From: Angiostrongylus vasorum
Taxonomy: Eukaryota > Nematoda > Chromadorea > Rhabditida > Metastrongylidae
Assembly (NCBI GenBank): GCA_018806985.1
Contig: JADANN010000140.1
Coordinates: 248,001-312,000 of the forward strand
Length of the DNA stretch: 64,000 bases
Direction: 5' to 3'
In this document: one piece after another, positions 20,534 through 33,100 of the stretch
Position numbering within the stretch: position 1 is the stretch's first letter
Layout: every line of letters starts with the position of its first letter
The notes under the pieces: model-generated
Told to the model about the DNA's origin: nothing
The model's database searches: none
Seen by the model: only the letters and a program-made list of their open reading frames with translations
Position numbers and translations under genes: made by a program

Positions 20534-23500
20534 ATGAGCAGTGAAATTCGTGTCGTTCCTTTCACGGATGAGGAGAAGGCTCGGTTAAACGAGAAGGTTT
20601 CTTTTAATAACAGCAGGTTTTATTTTGGCTTGTCTTTGTATATTTTAGGTTTGTTTTCCCGGTTTCCTAGTATTTATCACTTTATTTTGGTTTCAAATCT
20701 CTGGAAGACTCATACTTTTCAGGTTTTGTTTATGTATGATTATGGGTAACAGTAATGCAATGCATTGGGTAATACTAAGGTGACAAATAGCTTAGGGTTT
20801 TTCGTACAGTCCTTAGCTTACTGAAAATGCTTCTCCCTCGCAAGCCTAATATTCTGAAATTAACTTAGATCTCTATTGCCTTATAGTCGTAGGGACTCTT
20901 ACAGGTGCAGAAGATGAAGTTTTCTCGCCCTCCACCAAAACTTCCTACACCGCGTTTGGTTTTAAAGACTGCTCCTTCTCACTCTACATCACTTCAAACT
21001 AGTGCCCAAGCGGGCCGATCGTTAAACAGTAGAACAGCGTTTGTTTGATTTAAAGTAATCTTTTATATCTTGTCGGTTATTTCGAACAGTTCTTTTTTTC
21101 CAGAAAAAGGTAATGTAATCGACGATAGCGGAATATCTTCATGTGGGTCGGAGAAGGACTCCTCTCCGGGCTTTCGCCGTTCTCCAGTCGATTTCATTGC
21201 TCAGGTAAGTAGTCAACATATTCAGCTAATCCTACGACCTTGGATGTGACTGCAAGTTTACTTATTATAGCATGTTTTCAAGAATATTTCCTTGAAATAT
21301 ATGTCTACTCGTTTTTTAACTGCAGTTATTTTTCCTCCATCTTTGTTTTTCTTCCTTCACTTTACCGTTTGCTCATGCCTGTCTTGCTCTTTCCTTAGTT
21401 TTTTGTCTTTTTGCCATTCCACCTCATTACACTTCGCACTATTGTTCCTGGGTTTTACAGGATTACCAGCTTTCTTATTCGAAATACATTTGTGATGGTG
21501 ACGACTGGATTCCAGATAATTCAGATCATGGCAAGTTATTGAGTTTTATTTTAATATGTTCAGTAAAAACAGTTATTCAATTTAGTGTGTGAATTTGATC
21601 AATGTTTTCTGTTTTCCAGTTGTTTGTCTTTTAGATGCTTCTCCCAGTCAACTGGATAAAATCAACAGTCACAGTAGTTTGTCATCTGTTATTGTTCTTG
21701 ATGGTGAAGAAAAGGAAAGCGATAGGCCGGTGGACTCTGTAGAGAACAATGAGGATTTTAACCATTCGGAATCGTACCGCATCTTAACTGCAGCTTGCAA
21801 TAATGTTACCGTTAACGATCCTTCAAATCATCCCGTGGAGGTAATAAATGCAACGAGCCCAATTGTCTATAGCGAACAGCTTCAGTCGACACTCAACCGC
21901 AACCGAGGTGATCTCCTAGGAATCGCTCTACGTGCAGAGAAGAAGATTGGGAAATTCGAGAATCCCACGTAAGTCGAAAGTAGACTTGTATTTTTTATGT
22001 TTCCATTTGCACAACTTTCAACACCGCTTATTTAAGCAGTTAAAGCTTTGAAAAAGGGCCATACGGACATCGCGAACTAGAAAATTCTGTTTATAAAAAA
22101 CCTCTCTATGGAACCTTAGGGATTTAAATGGTTGGTGTTAGAGTTTTTCCTGTGAAGGCTGCACATTTTGCACCCAGTTTGGATGTTTTACTTGAACAGT
22201 TTTTCCCCTCAGTCAATTTTGGAACCACTATGATATGGTTATTTATACTCAGCGTTCAGACAAGGAATAAGTGGTGCTTTTCTATCAGGACTTTCCTGAC
22301 TACGTGTTGGGAAACGGGATCAGTCTTGCTATGAAATCGTCGGGAGGGGCTTGGTTGGCGGAAGTGAAATCAACAGTTAGCAAGCATAGTCTCCAGGCAA
22401 CATGCAGAATGTTGGATTGTTTTTCAGTGGGTAGAAGACAAGCGTTATTAAGTATTATGGAGTAACAGAGTCGGATTCTTTAGACCCCGTTTTCTTGCAG
22501 CAGCATCAAGTAGGCAAAGATGATTTGCATAGACATTTTCATGGACTCATTCATTGCTACATAGTGGATTCCAATACATCTAACCGCTGTATTCTCATCA
22601 AAAACACTGGAAAACATTGCTAGGTGTGGGTTAAGTTCTAGCTGAACTGATGGCTGTTCTCACTCTGGCATATATTTGCGAGCCAGAACGTCGTTTCCTT
22701 CATGTTTGCAATCATGTTTGCTGGGAACTCTTTCGAATAATAGCGTTCATCATTCTGCACTTAGAGAGCGTGCAGAAGTGCTCATCTTCGTAAAGTGATG
22801 GCAGTTAAGTCTCTGATTTTTCCGTAGTCGTACCGTCGTGATCTTTTAATTGCATCGCAAGTCATTATCATCGATGTTAGAGATAGGGAGCTCTCGTTCC
22901 CTATGATGTAGCTTTGTGAACTGTCGAAACTAATATTAGATAATCATTCAAGCTTACTGTTTGTTCATTTCGACGCTCTCATTTACAAGCCCGTGCCCGT
23001 TTGCACTCCTGGTGAAAGGATTCTGTAGTAAAGCAACAATTACTGGTTTTGAAACGTAAAAGTGTCCAGTGTTGATCAATTTGTGAGGGGATATGCCTCG
23101 CGTTCGATTCCATCCAATGTCATAGATGTGTTTGGAAACATGTTTTGCATACACAGTGACTTGGGGTTTTTCGTATACGAAGTCGCTGTTTTTTCTTCGC
23201 AGTCAATTCGAATCGATTTACCAACGCCTGAAGGACCGGAAGCTGGGTTATCACGGGGTGCCTAGTCGAACTGATGACTACTGCACAATTAACCACTGTA
23301 CACATGCGTACTGCTGGTAGTAATACACTGTACTGCTTACTTAGATACTCAGATGGCCCGTCTTCAATGGTAGTGCGGGCCCCAGGATAATTTCCATCTT
23401 TCGGAATTTTTGCTGGTTTACGCACTGTGGTTCCCTGGAGTCCCGAGACCGGTTTGGCCAAGTCTGCTCCATGTCGTCATCACCACAGGCAGTCCTTGTC

Positions 23501-26500
23501 CTTGTTTATTAGAAGGAAATTTGCCACTACGCGACTAGTTTGATACCAGGATGGTGGTGGATCCTGGTATTGGTTTACTCTTAGCTGAGCTTCCTGATAA
23601 AACGCCGGACTCATAAGCTAGGGAGTCACAGGGAGATCAATCCTCCCGCTGTAGATCGCAGCCCGACACCCAGGAACGCTTTCCATCCACGATGAGGCGG
23701 TAGACCGTTGGAAGGATAATACAATATAGTCCCCAGGATCGACTTTCTATTAATCTCGGCATTGGAATACAGAATGCGTCGTTTTCTTGTTCAGCAATCG
23801 CGAGGTTGTTAAACAGCATACATTTACCTTCATAAAAAAAACAATACAATACAACAGTAGCTGACGTTTCGGCAGTATCGCCTTCTTCAAAGCCTGGAAG
23901 GGTATACTGATATACAATTTACTAGGCCAAAGGCTTCAATAACACAAAAAAGACGAAAAACTCTATGGTAATTTCATGGTCAACAGCTTCTCGAAAACTC
24001 ACCGCTTTTTTTACGTGACTTCTATTGACAAAGACTAGAACACCTGATTATAGTCGCATACGGTTGATGGCTGCACCATCCCACATCAGAAATTGATGCG
24101 AACATACGGGGTCAGGTCGCGTGTGACCTCTGAGCATTCCTTCCTGCTATTCATTGTAGGGTTTTTAGCATTTATCCAAATAGACTCAAGAAGTTTTTCG
24201 CGCTGGTGTTTTAGTCTCCTGTGGAAGGATATTGACTTTTATTTCAAAATCGTCTCCACTATGCTTTTGTATCCTATGCGTGTCTAGTGGGTGCTTTGTC
24301 TTAGTTTTCGTTTGCCATCTAGGTGTTCTTTTATACGGATCTCTTCTTCATTGGGAGTAACATAAAAAGCAGTGAGTTTTTTCGAGAAGCTGTTGATCAT
24401 GTAATTACTATAGAGTTTTTTCGTCTTTTTGTAGGTGTTATTGAAGCGTTTGGCCTAGTAAATTGTGTATCAGTGTACCCTTCCAGGCTTTGAAGAAGGC
24501 GATACTGCCGAAGCGTCAGCTACTGTTGTATTGTAATGTGTTTTTCTGTGGAAGTGGATGTATGCTGTTTAACAACCTCGCGATTGCTGAATAAGAAAAC
24601 GACAATATAGTCAATAATAGCTTACATGCTAACCAGTTGAGAAAATAAGGAAAATATTTTTTCGAAAGCACTGCATTAGTTTTCCACTATACTACATATC
24701 ATTGATCATCATTTGTTAGCACTGCTTTCATTCTGTTGTTGAATAAGCGAAAAGTTGTGAAATATCTCTTTGAACATGGCGTATGTTCCTTTATTCACTA
24801 ATGTGTCAACTATCGTTTAATTCGCAGCTGCTATCCCATTTTGGGTGTCACTTAATTCAAAAAAATTAGGTGTATGTCATATAAAAACTTGTTTTCTGTT
24901 TTCATCATTCATTTCCAATTTTAAGGTATGGTCGTCTTCTTCTCACCAAAAATTTTCCTGTGGAATCCATGAAGTATATTATGAACTCTGCAATTAAGAA
25001 CCTCACCACGTATTTTAATAACCGAAAGCCGAAGCCAATGCGAGTTGTGCTAAAATCAAAATCCGATGCGTCGCCGTCATTGTCTAACACATCTGTACGT
25101 AATGAGAATGATTCGAGGAACGAAGATATGGAAAGGGTGGAACCTGAAGTAAACGGTATTAAATTGCTGCACAGGAAGAAAAGAAAGAGAGATAATAAAG
25201 CAAACGATGGATCTATCGTTAATGCTAACTCCATGAAGTCTTTGGCTGAGAGTAATTTCGAACAGCAACAAGCGGTTCGAAATATGAAGAAGAGAAAAAG
25301 AAACTTGTCGATTGTATCAACGACATCTGATGGAGCCAAGAAGTCTTTCAAGATCGTTATTCGGCGAGATGCACCCACCGAGGTCGCTAATCCTCTACTT
25401 GCCCGTATCATCCCTGCTTCGTCTGCTACGAACGGATCTGAAAACGGGGCAGTTTACAATGGACAGTGTTCGTCGTCATTCATTTTGGAGGATCGTGTGG
25501 GGGACCGTAGACCTCAGCATTCTGAAACGAATACCATTGCGGGGACCTCTACGTTGGTTACTGGTAACCGAGTATTTAAAGAAGAAAGCGTCGATGAAGA
25601 CGTTATAATTGTACATGAAAATATCAGAGTCACCCCAGAGGAGAGGTCACTAGTTGCTCAACTGGCTGCTTTGATAAAAGTGGGATCTGTAAACACCGAA
25701 CAGTGCAACTGGTTTGACGAACTGCTTGCGAAGGCGGAGCAGTTCGCACGACAAATAGACCGTCATGTTGAAGTGCTAATGAGCACGAAGTTGGAGCTGG
25801 CAAGGATTCGTTTAACCCAAATGGCAGAGCGGAATCGATGCCGATCACTACTGCAGAAGCAGAGAAGCGCAATGACCTATCGAGATGATCCGTTCAACGT
25901 TCCTGATACCATTGCACCAGAGTTATTATCTCATTGTTCTCAGATCTCTCCCGATGTGTCCTATCTATCCCTTAAAGATGGTAAGCGCTTACAGTATTTG
26001 GTAGCCTTATATATTCCAGCAAGTTAAAAAAGCTAGGTTTTGTGTTACGAAGATCACTATTATACATAGCATAGGTTACATAGCACTTCCGCTGAGAAGA
26101 AAGTGTAAGGGTTTGGCCAGCTTTTTTTGCCTCGTAAGGCGTTGCCGCTCTAGGTTTTATTTTCATTAGGTGTTTTTAAAAATTCGATCAGTTTTAGATT
26201 TTGTTATTGTAGAGTCAAGAGGTGTGCGAGGCCGAAGGCGTTGTTTGAGGAGAGCTGGTAATGTGCAGACAATTGGTCCAGGTGATGGACGTCATTGCAC
26301 ACTGATTGTTAGCAATGCTTCTCAACAAGGTCCGTTTTTTTTTTCTTTTGTAAAACTAGATAGCTCGTGTTTTCGGTTTCTGACTAGCTATATTGCTGGT
26401 GTGATATTTGCTTATTTCTCCGTGTTACATGTATGGACCGTCACTATTCATAAGAATTTAGGACTATTTTGACTTGTTGCTTTCGTTGTTCCTAGGAATA

Positions 26501-27606
26501 GTTGGTACTGTGCTTTGTTGCAGCAGCAGAGAGTACGTCGAGACGATGCGCTCCAGCTCGTTTAGCACTTAAACGTCGTCTGACGTCATTTCCATATAAT
26601 ACGTCAGCTTGCTCTACCCTGCGTAAAAATTCTCTAAATATGATCATTGATAGGTTGAAATCTCTACCGGGTAAGTTTTATTGACCTGGAGTTAATTGCC
26701 TTAAACATCCAGGAATTCCTTATAATCCTAAGTTTGGGCTAGTCATTGGATGTCTTTACATCTGCCTTCGGACCTCTATGAGTTAATATAATATGTGGTC
26801 AGATTACTGAGTAGTGAAATAAAGATTTCTATTTGGGAAACATTGGTCATTGGTAATCGATCGTTGCAAAGTATACTTGCTCGTTTCTTTGAAAGCGATA
26901 TGCATTTCACAACGATGGTACATTTGTGATAACAATTCATTATTTATTATTAAGAAGACATTCCTCGTGACCCAATGCCATCATCGCCTGCAGCGGCGGC
27001 GTCTCAAGAAGTCTCACATACAAGCCGTGATTTTTCTGCAAATAGCAAAGCACCTTTGTTATTCGAACCAAGGAAATCTCATTCTCCTTTTCAATGTACG
27101 ACTCACTCTCATCTTCTTAGCAACGGTAAAACTTCGCGATTTCTTCTTCGAAATGTTGTGAATATGGGGATTAATATATTTTTTATGTAGTTCTAGCAGT
27201 TGAGTTCACATAGGCATGCAGTTTTCATTGCAGTGAATTCTCCACAAGGTGTGGCAGCCGCCGTCCCGTTTCAAATTCCGGTCTCACTAACTACGGGAAG
27301 GCGACCTCAAAATGTACATTGGATTGCGAAGAGTACGTGAAAATTTGCGAAATGGAAACTGGATAATACGTAGTTCACTGTAGTGTTCAATAACGTTATT
27401 TATTAAGATTGAGATAATATTTAACTAGATGAGATTTATAAGTCAGCCGTTTTTTACAAACGTATTTTGTCTTCAATTTAGGTACATCTGAGCTTTCGAA
27501 ACCAAGGTACATGTTGAAAAAGGGTCTATGTTGCGAGCGTAAGTACGGAATTGCAGCTACTGGGAAGCGTGGTAATGAATTTCGTAGTTTCCGTTTTGTT
27601 GTTTAA
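20534..27606 (+). CDS. Unrecognised basic nuclear-type protein, 11 exons, 806 residues
   Basis: Exons, all with compatible phases: 20534-20596, 20905-21028, 21104-21204, 21461-21530, 21620-21968, 24926-25980, 26213-26329, 26524-26670, 26955-27125, 27234-27332, 27482-27606 (stop TAA). Total 2421 nt. The N terminus reads MSSEIRVVPFTDEEKARLNE. A proline/lysine-rich stretch follows (KFSRPPPKLPTPRLVLK), then an acidic and serine-rich part. Two clusters, HRKKRKRDNK (about residues 318-327) and MKKRKRN (about 356-362), are strong nuclear-localisation signals. A helical, charged segment runs about 474-552 (PEERSLVAQLAALIKVG through RSLLQKQRS). The C-terminal third is Ser/Arg-rich and low in structure. 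Exon 4 ends with a GC donor. Intron 5 (2.96 kb) contains a SINE-1, a family-D repeat and a Penelope fold-back. The last exon contains a donor-like GTAAGT at 27539, so a longer 3' end is possible. I do not recognise the family; a chromatin or transcription co-factor is a guess. Confidence 0.75.
23058..23310 (-). repeat. SINE-1 copy, strongly diverged
   Basis: GTGTTGATCAATTTGTGAGG at the left and CCAACGCCTGAAGGACCGGA in the middle match the reverse family order. The head is eroded. Lies in intron 5 of the 20.5-kb gene. Confidence 0.5.
23325..23734 (-). repeat. Family D repeat (about 400 bp)
   Basis: Shares long blocks with copies at 32.2, 39.2, 48.4 and 52.9 kb, such as GCCACTACGCGACTAGTTTG, GTGGATCCTGGTATTGGTTT, ATCGCAGCCCGACACCCAGG and GAGGCGGTAGACCGTTGG. 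The end near 23340 (read on the minus strand) spells a short frame ending EDGPSEYLSK, like the tip of the RTE reverse-transcriptase ORF at 40.8 kb. Confidence 0.75.
23859..23894 (-). ncRNA. Hammerhead-like ribozyme module
   Basis: Minus strand, from 23894: GGCT, TTGAAGA (core CUGANGA with C3 changed to T), A, GGC-GATACT-GCC (helix II), GAAA, CGTC and AGCT. AGCT pairs with GGCT (one G-U). ACGT at the stem III position is palindromic, as in dimeric hammerheads. Confidence 0.55.
24486..24521 (+). ncRNA. Hammerhead-like ribozyme module
   Basis: Mirror copy in the right arm. Same as the left-arm module except GAAG for GAAA, so it is likely impaired. Confidence 0.5.
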
Positions 27607-29540
27607 AAGTTATGCCTTCGACCAATTTGGTATACGAGAATCTTGAAATGCTTGTCACTAAGCTTGACTTGACGGAGCGGTGTTCAACACATTTGCGACA
27701 CTACGCACTGTTTTCAATGCATAGATGCCGAATATACCTTAGCTTTTAGTTTGAAACGAGCACATTTCGTCTAAACAGATTCACTTCTTTACACAACTGG
27801 ATAACCCAGTTTCACACGTCGTGAGTATTACAGCTTCCTCTCCATTGGTTTTGCTCTCCTGTAGTCTTCACTTGAGATATTGAATGCTGGTCGAATGTCA
27901 TTTGCTCTGAAATCCCGAGGTAGTCGTGTTGAGTGCTCACAGGTCTCTTCTCCTTGATCAAGCGGACTCTAACTCTTTTAATCGGAGAGTAGTTTGCTTC
28001 GTTGCGATTTGGTTTTTCCTGGACGGCATTTGATCCTACGATTACTCCATTGACCGATCGAGGGCGATATCGAAGTGAAATGTGAACTTTATTAATTGGA
28101 ACAATAACGTTCAGAATTTACAGTTTTTTTTTTCATTGTGAAGCAGTTTTTCTTCATCTACCATAATGAATTCAAGGTTTTTTTTTTTGAACTTTAGAGG
28201 TCGCTTTTTTTTTATTCGTCGTTAAGGCTCATATTTCGAACAGCGCAACGATTGTACAAGCAGGAATTCATCCAGCAGAATTGGATCTTTCAAAAACTAC
28301 CGACAACTTTTGCTTAATACGCAATTGATTTACAGGAGAAAGAGATTTTTCGAAAATTTTTGTTTCAGTTTTTTGAAAACTTGATTTCTAAATAAGTGTG
28401 AAACTAGGACAACAAGTGAGGAATCAATATTGGCCTTGTAGCAAGAGTTTTAACCCTTTTTTGAAAGTGTATCGAGTTTGATTTCCTTAAGCGCGCGAAT
28501 TATCGGAAAGTTATCGGCAGTTTTTGGACGACACATACTGTTGTAAATGTATTAAAACCAAAAATAGCTAGTGCTTTTCGGAAGAAGTGCTGCAACAATT
28601 TGCATACCAGCCATAATTGATTATCTATACGTGCTCAATTCGAGATGCTTTTAGTGGGATCGCTTATTCACCGTCGAGATCCGATCGCTGTGAAAGATTT
28701 GGGTGAAATCAAGGAGGTTTCGTAAGAACATGTCGCAGAGTAGCCTTTATTATATTTAGTATTTTTATTCATCCATGGTTTTCTACTACTCTATTCATCA
28801 TCAGGAGCTTCTCGTTTTTCTATGCTATATTTAATCTTGAATAACTTCATTTATTCTTTACGTGCACATTTATTTAATCCTTTTACTTTGAAACTTTGGT
28901 CTCAACACTTTATAGTTCTCAGTTTTCTCAAGAAACTCGGTTCTCTTTTGTTTTTTTTTATTTTTGTTGGGTACGAATTTTTTTGTCTTCATGACTGACA
29001 TTGATTTGTAGTGATCAACTGAGCTTAGCATGAGAAGTATATTATTGAAGTAGTGATATAGACGAAGCATTATTAGATGTTACCTTGGCATTAGTATGAC
29101 GTGTGTAGATCGTCATTTGAAATATTAACACTTGTGTTTCTGTACATAGTATTTCTATATTTGCACTTTAAGACCTCAGACTTTTGTGTATGTTATGCCA
29201 TACCCGTTGTTCTTCTTGATTGTTACTGAGTAAATTGTTGCTTTGCTTTAAAACTAACTTATTACACTTGTTATTTCCATCAAAAGTCCTATGGTTTGAG
29301 TAAAACCAAGATAGGTGGATGACATTTGGATTGCATTTCTTACGAAACTAAAGTCATTTGAGTTTCGGTAAGGGGTCTTCCATGACTAGCTGTTTCTACT
29401 TAAACGTATGCGATTGTAATCAGGTTGAATCATGGACGGCGATTCCCAGCAAGGTGTGAAATTAAGCAGTTAAGAAGTACATGACGGGTTGTGCTTGCAT
29501 TCATTGTAGAAGGTCAACGTTGACTCTGAAGGAACCCAGC
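27607..29540. other. 3' flank of the 20.5-kb gene, nothing recognised
   Basis: T-rich non-coding DNA. No clear further exon, AATAAA signal or repeat family was identified. Confidence 0.4.
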
Positions 29541-29610
29541 ATGATAACAACCTCGTGTCTGCTCATCAAGAAAACGATGAATTGTTAATAAGAGGTCGAA
29601 ATCGAGAAGT
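29540..29610 (+). mobile_element. Penelope-type end fragment, family A
   Basis: ATAACAACCTCGTGTCTGCT, AAGAAAACGATGAATTG and GTTAATAAGAGGTCG match the complement of the family-A terminal sequence (compare 56702-56772). Confidence 0.5.
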
Positions 29611-30060
29611 ACTGAAATGAAGTGTGGTAGTTGGAACACATCTAAGTAAGTGATGGGAATTCCCAGTGAGTATCCGATGATGCAAAGTGAGGATATTTAC
29701 CACGATCGTAGGATTGACCGGAAGAAGATGCCGTACATTATATGTCCTTTACGATGCCGGAAAAGGTTTATGGTGATGTTCACTGAAGTGTGTAGAGGAC
29801 CGAGGTCGATATCGTCAATGGGAGTGTGCTTATGAGCCTTGGCGATCTTTCTGAACCACTAACGATTCGAGTTCGACGTTTGATGGATCGATGGGAACAG
29901 CTGTCAACTTTAACAGTACTCTACTAACTACTCTGGTCATCGAACACCAATTTACGATGAAAGACAGGAACGAAGCATTTTATATGGACGTAAACATTAC
30001 TGATTCCATATAGCGCCTTCATTATTAGCGAAGTTTGGATCAGATAAGTGTTAGATGAAC
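29611..30060. other. Intergenic, nothing recognised
   Basis: A 61-residue open frame (29650-29835) lacks support. Otherwise featureless. Confidence 0.35.
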
Positions 30061-30064
30061 AAGT

Positions 30065-30070
30065 TTTATT
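30065..30070 (-). terminator. Polyadenylation signal AATAAA
   Basis: AATAAA on the minus strand, about 115 nt past the stop codon of the glucosamine-6-phosphate deaminase gene. Confidence 0.55.
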
Positions 30071-30184
30071 AAGATTTGTAGTACAAAACACCTTTATACA
30101 TGTACTTAAAACTGGACACGTTTTCTATTCATAGAAAAATTTGGGTCAAAAACAGCAATCATGCAGATCCTCCATCGATTTCGT

Positions 30185-33100
30185 TCACTCAATTAGTGTT
30201 CTGTAACGTGGCGCCAGATTTTTGAAGTACTTGACAGTTCTCACCTGAAAAAATAAATGTTAGATGACAAAGCAAAAGTTTCGTACTCGACCCTATTCAT
30301 GAAAGGTAATATGATTTTACACATGGTCTTTTAAGAAAGGTACTGTAATCTGTATCAAGGATAGGTACTTCATTATACATCTGATATCAGAGACTTTTTC
30401 AGTTATCCTCGTGAACATTTCCGCATTCATAGTTCTCCGTAAGCTCTTCGCATTACAGGAAGAAAGGTGCTTTTGGATTTTTTGGCGTCAGTTGTATAAT
30501 GTGTGCAGTACAGAAACCATTCCGATAACGACCAAAAACACTTTTGCGTAGTGCACAAGTTTTCCTTTTCAAGTATAGACCGCCCTGATCTGAATTACAC
30601 TGCTTCTCTGTGACCATCGCTATTATCACTAGACGGGACGGACGAGCATGAAAACGAATATATTTTTGGAGTACGACCACAATGGTGCTGAAATATTTGC
30701 AAAACTTGGACCGCAGGCTAGATCGAATTACTCTTTCAGTGGGTTCACGTCTAATACACGGACTGCTGAGGCCCCTCGTCCTGCCTTTCTTTCAGCCAGC
30801 CTTTTTACCCTAATGTTGCCAGATTATTTCTGTTGATAGGTGATTGCTGATGGCACCATTAGGTTAAACCTCAGTGGTGCAGTCGGTAACATGTGAGCAC
30901 CCTGAAAGGGTAACTGCCGGGTTCGATCTCGCCTGGAGTCCTAGTTTTGCAAATATCTCAGTATCATTTTGATTGTATTTTACATAATACCCTACCGTGA
31001 AAAAAATAATGGACAGTAGATAAAAGTTTTACATTACATTGTCGAATTTCTTTTCACCGCGTCAAACTGAGGTGGAAGAGGATGGAGAGATGTACGTACG
31101 ATTCAGTGTATTATAACCACTATGTTTCTATGATAAGGCCACGCGCAGCTTAGTGGTTAGAAGTGTTTTGCAATATACACGTGGTTTTTCGTGCTGTCGA
31201 ACACCCGAGAACACCAAGCTCTTCATCCTTCCGGGGCCAGCAAATTGATACCGGCCTTGTTTGGAAGGATAGCAGCACTCACTTGATACATCGCTAGGCC
31301 ACTGCAAGTATTGCATAAGCCAGCTACGCATTAAATCACGACCAATCAATCTACGATACTCTGTGAAGTCGAATGCATGGCACTTCCTTCAAGGGATTGA
31401 TCAACGCCGAATGCTTTACCCTTTGTTTTCTTTTTCTGTTTTCATAACAAGAACTAATCGTTAATAATAAATATCAAAAAAATGATGATAATAATAATAA
31501 CTAATGGTGGTAGGGGCGCGTGTGGCGCAGTGGTTGGAGGCCCCACTTCGACACCCACGTGGAATCGATCTCCGCGCCCATGGCCCATCAAGCCTTCCAT
31601 CCCTCCGGGGTCGGCAAATTGGTACTAGACTTGTCTGAGAGGATAGCACCATTGTTTCGATACATCGGTAGGCCACTGCGAGTCATTGTAAAGGCCAGAT
31701 ATGCATTCAATCACCTCCAACGATACTTAATGAAATCGAATGCATGGCGCATCCCTCAGGGGATTGATCAACACCGAGAGCTTTACACTTTTTATGCTTT
31801 TTAATAGTGGTAGTAACAATTAATGTCAATAATAGTAATAACAAAGATTCGGCTCTTTGCACAGTCATCCAGAGGTCAACCGACTAATCGCAGAATTCGC
31901 TGCTGTCACAGGAATAGCTATCATGCTGGAAAAACCCAAGTGCTATGGGACCAAACTTTCCTCTCGGATGGCAACGGCGTGTAGTGACCACCCGGGAATG
32001 CGCTAGCATGGCTCTCTAGGTTTTTCAGGTGAAATCACATGCGATAACTTCAGTATATCAATGAGGAAGGACGTTCACAACCCTTGTAGTTGAATCCACA
32101 CCCGAACGTTACCATTTGAATGGACACTCCAATGAAAAGAAGGTAAGCAAGTGCTGACAGTCGCATGACATGTAAAGACGGGTCATCTAGCTGTCTATCT
32201 AAGTACTCATTTGGAAACATGGATGCCCCATCTTCAATGTTTGTTCAGGCTCCGGCGTAATTTTCATTCTCTGGAGATTTTCTGGTCTAGCCACAATGGT
32301 TCTCTGGGGTGTATCGAAGTCAGCCTAGCCGAAGTCTTTCACAGGTCGTCAGCACGCCAGACAGTCCTCGCCCTTGAGGATCAGAAGGGAGATTTGCCAC
32401 TGTGTGACTAGTTTGATAACGTGACGGCGGTGATTCATGGTATTTGTTTACCTTCATCTGAGCTTCTGGATGGAAACGTCGGACTCCTTCTGAACTTGGG
32501 AGACCCTGCTGATGAGTCTCCCACTGTACATCGCAGCCCGATACCCAGGAACATCTTCCAGCCACAATGAGGTGGTAAACCTTTGAGAGGATGTACAGAA
32601 GTAAATAAATAAAATAACATTGTATCCTACCTTTAATTCTAGCGTTGCATTTTCGTCAACAATGAACATCGCGTTTGGATGTAACTGAAGTGCACTCACT
32701 GTACACATATGGTTAACACCGCATTCAATCGCTTGATGAAGGGCAAGCGCTTTATGTGACCCGGTGACGAGCACCATTACCTGAACATGTCGATGAGTGA
32801 ATACGAATCTGCTTCAGGAAATCAACTGCTCTATATCGGGCTCCGTATTATATAATAAACAAGAATTTTTTCGAATTCTACTTGTTTACTTAAATGTACA
32901 CACTGGCAGACTCTACGGATGGTACGCATTGGTTTCCATGCGCACGTTTTATCGTCGGTTTATTTCGCCGCGAAGGGCTTTTTTGCCATATTTTTTAAAG
33001 CTGATTCGGTAGTTCGTGCTGGGCGTTGACGAGTAAAGCGCTATTCTGAATCTAGAAATAAGCACGAACCGTTTTTCGAACGAGATCATTAAGCAGAAAT

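Larger units (their letters stand above)
23735..24605. mobile_element. Penelope-type fold-back, family A
   Basis: Two inverted arms of about 240 bp (23778-24015 and 24361-24603), more than 85% alike by eye, flank a 345-bp spacer. The left arm is preceded by the family end motif TCGACTTTCTATTAATCTCGG. On the minus strand the spacer preserves part of a GIY-YIG endonuclease C terminus: IRIKEHLDGKRK matches FRIKEHLFGKRK of the element at 54.2 kb. This fits a 5'-truncated Penelope-like element flanked by inverted pseudo-LTRs, a known arrangement for this class. Each arm carries a hammerhead-like module. Confidence 0.75.

Noticed and set aside
24905..25411. 168-residue minus-strand frame opposite exon 6 of the 20.5-kb gene
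   Set aside because: Complement of a long exon whose plus strand is supported by splice sites and phase; it is a shadow.
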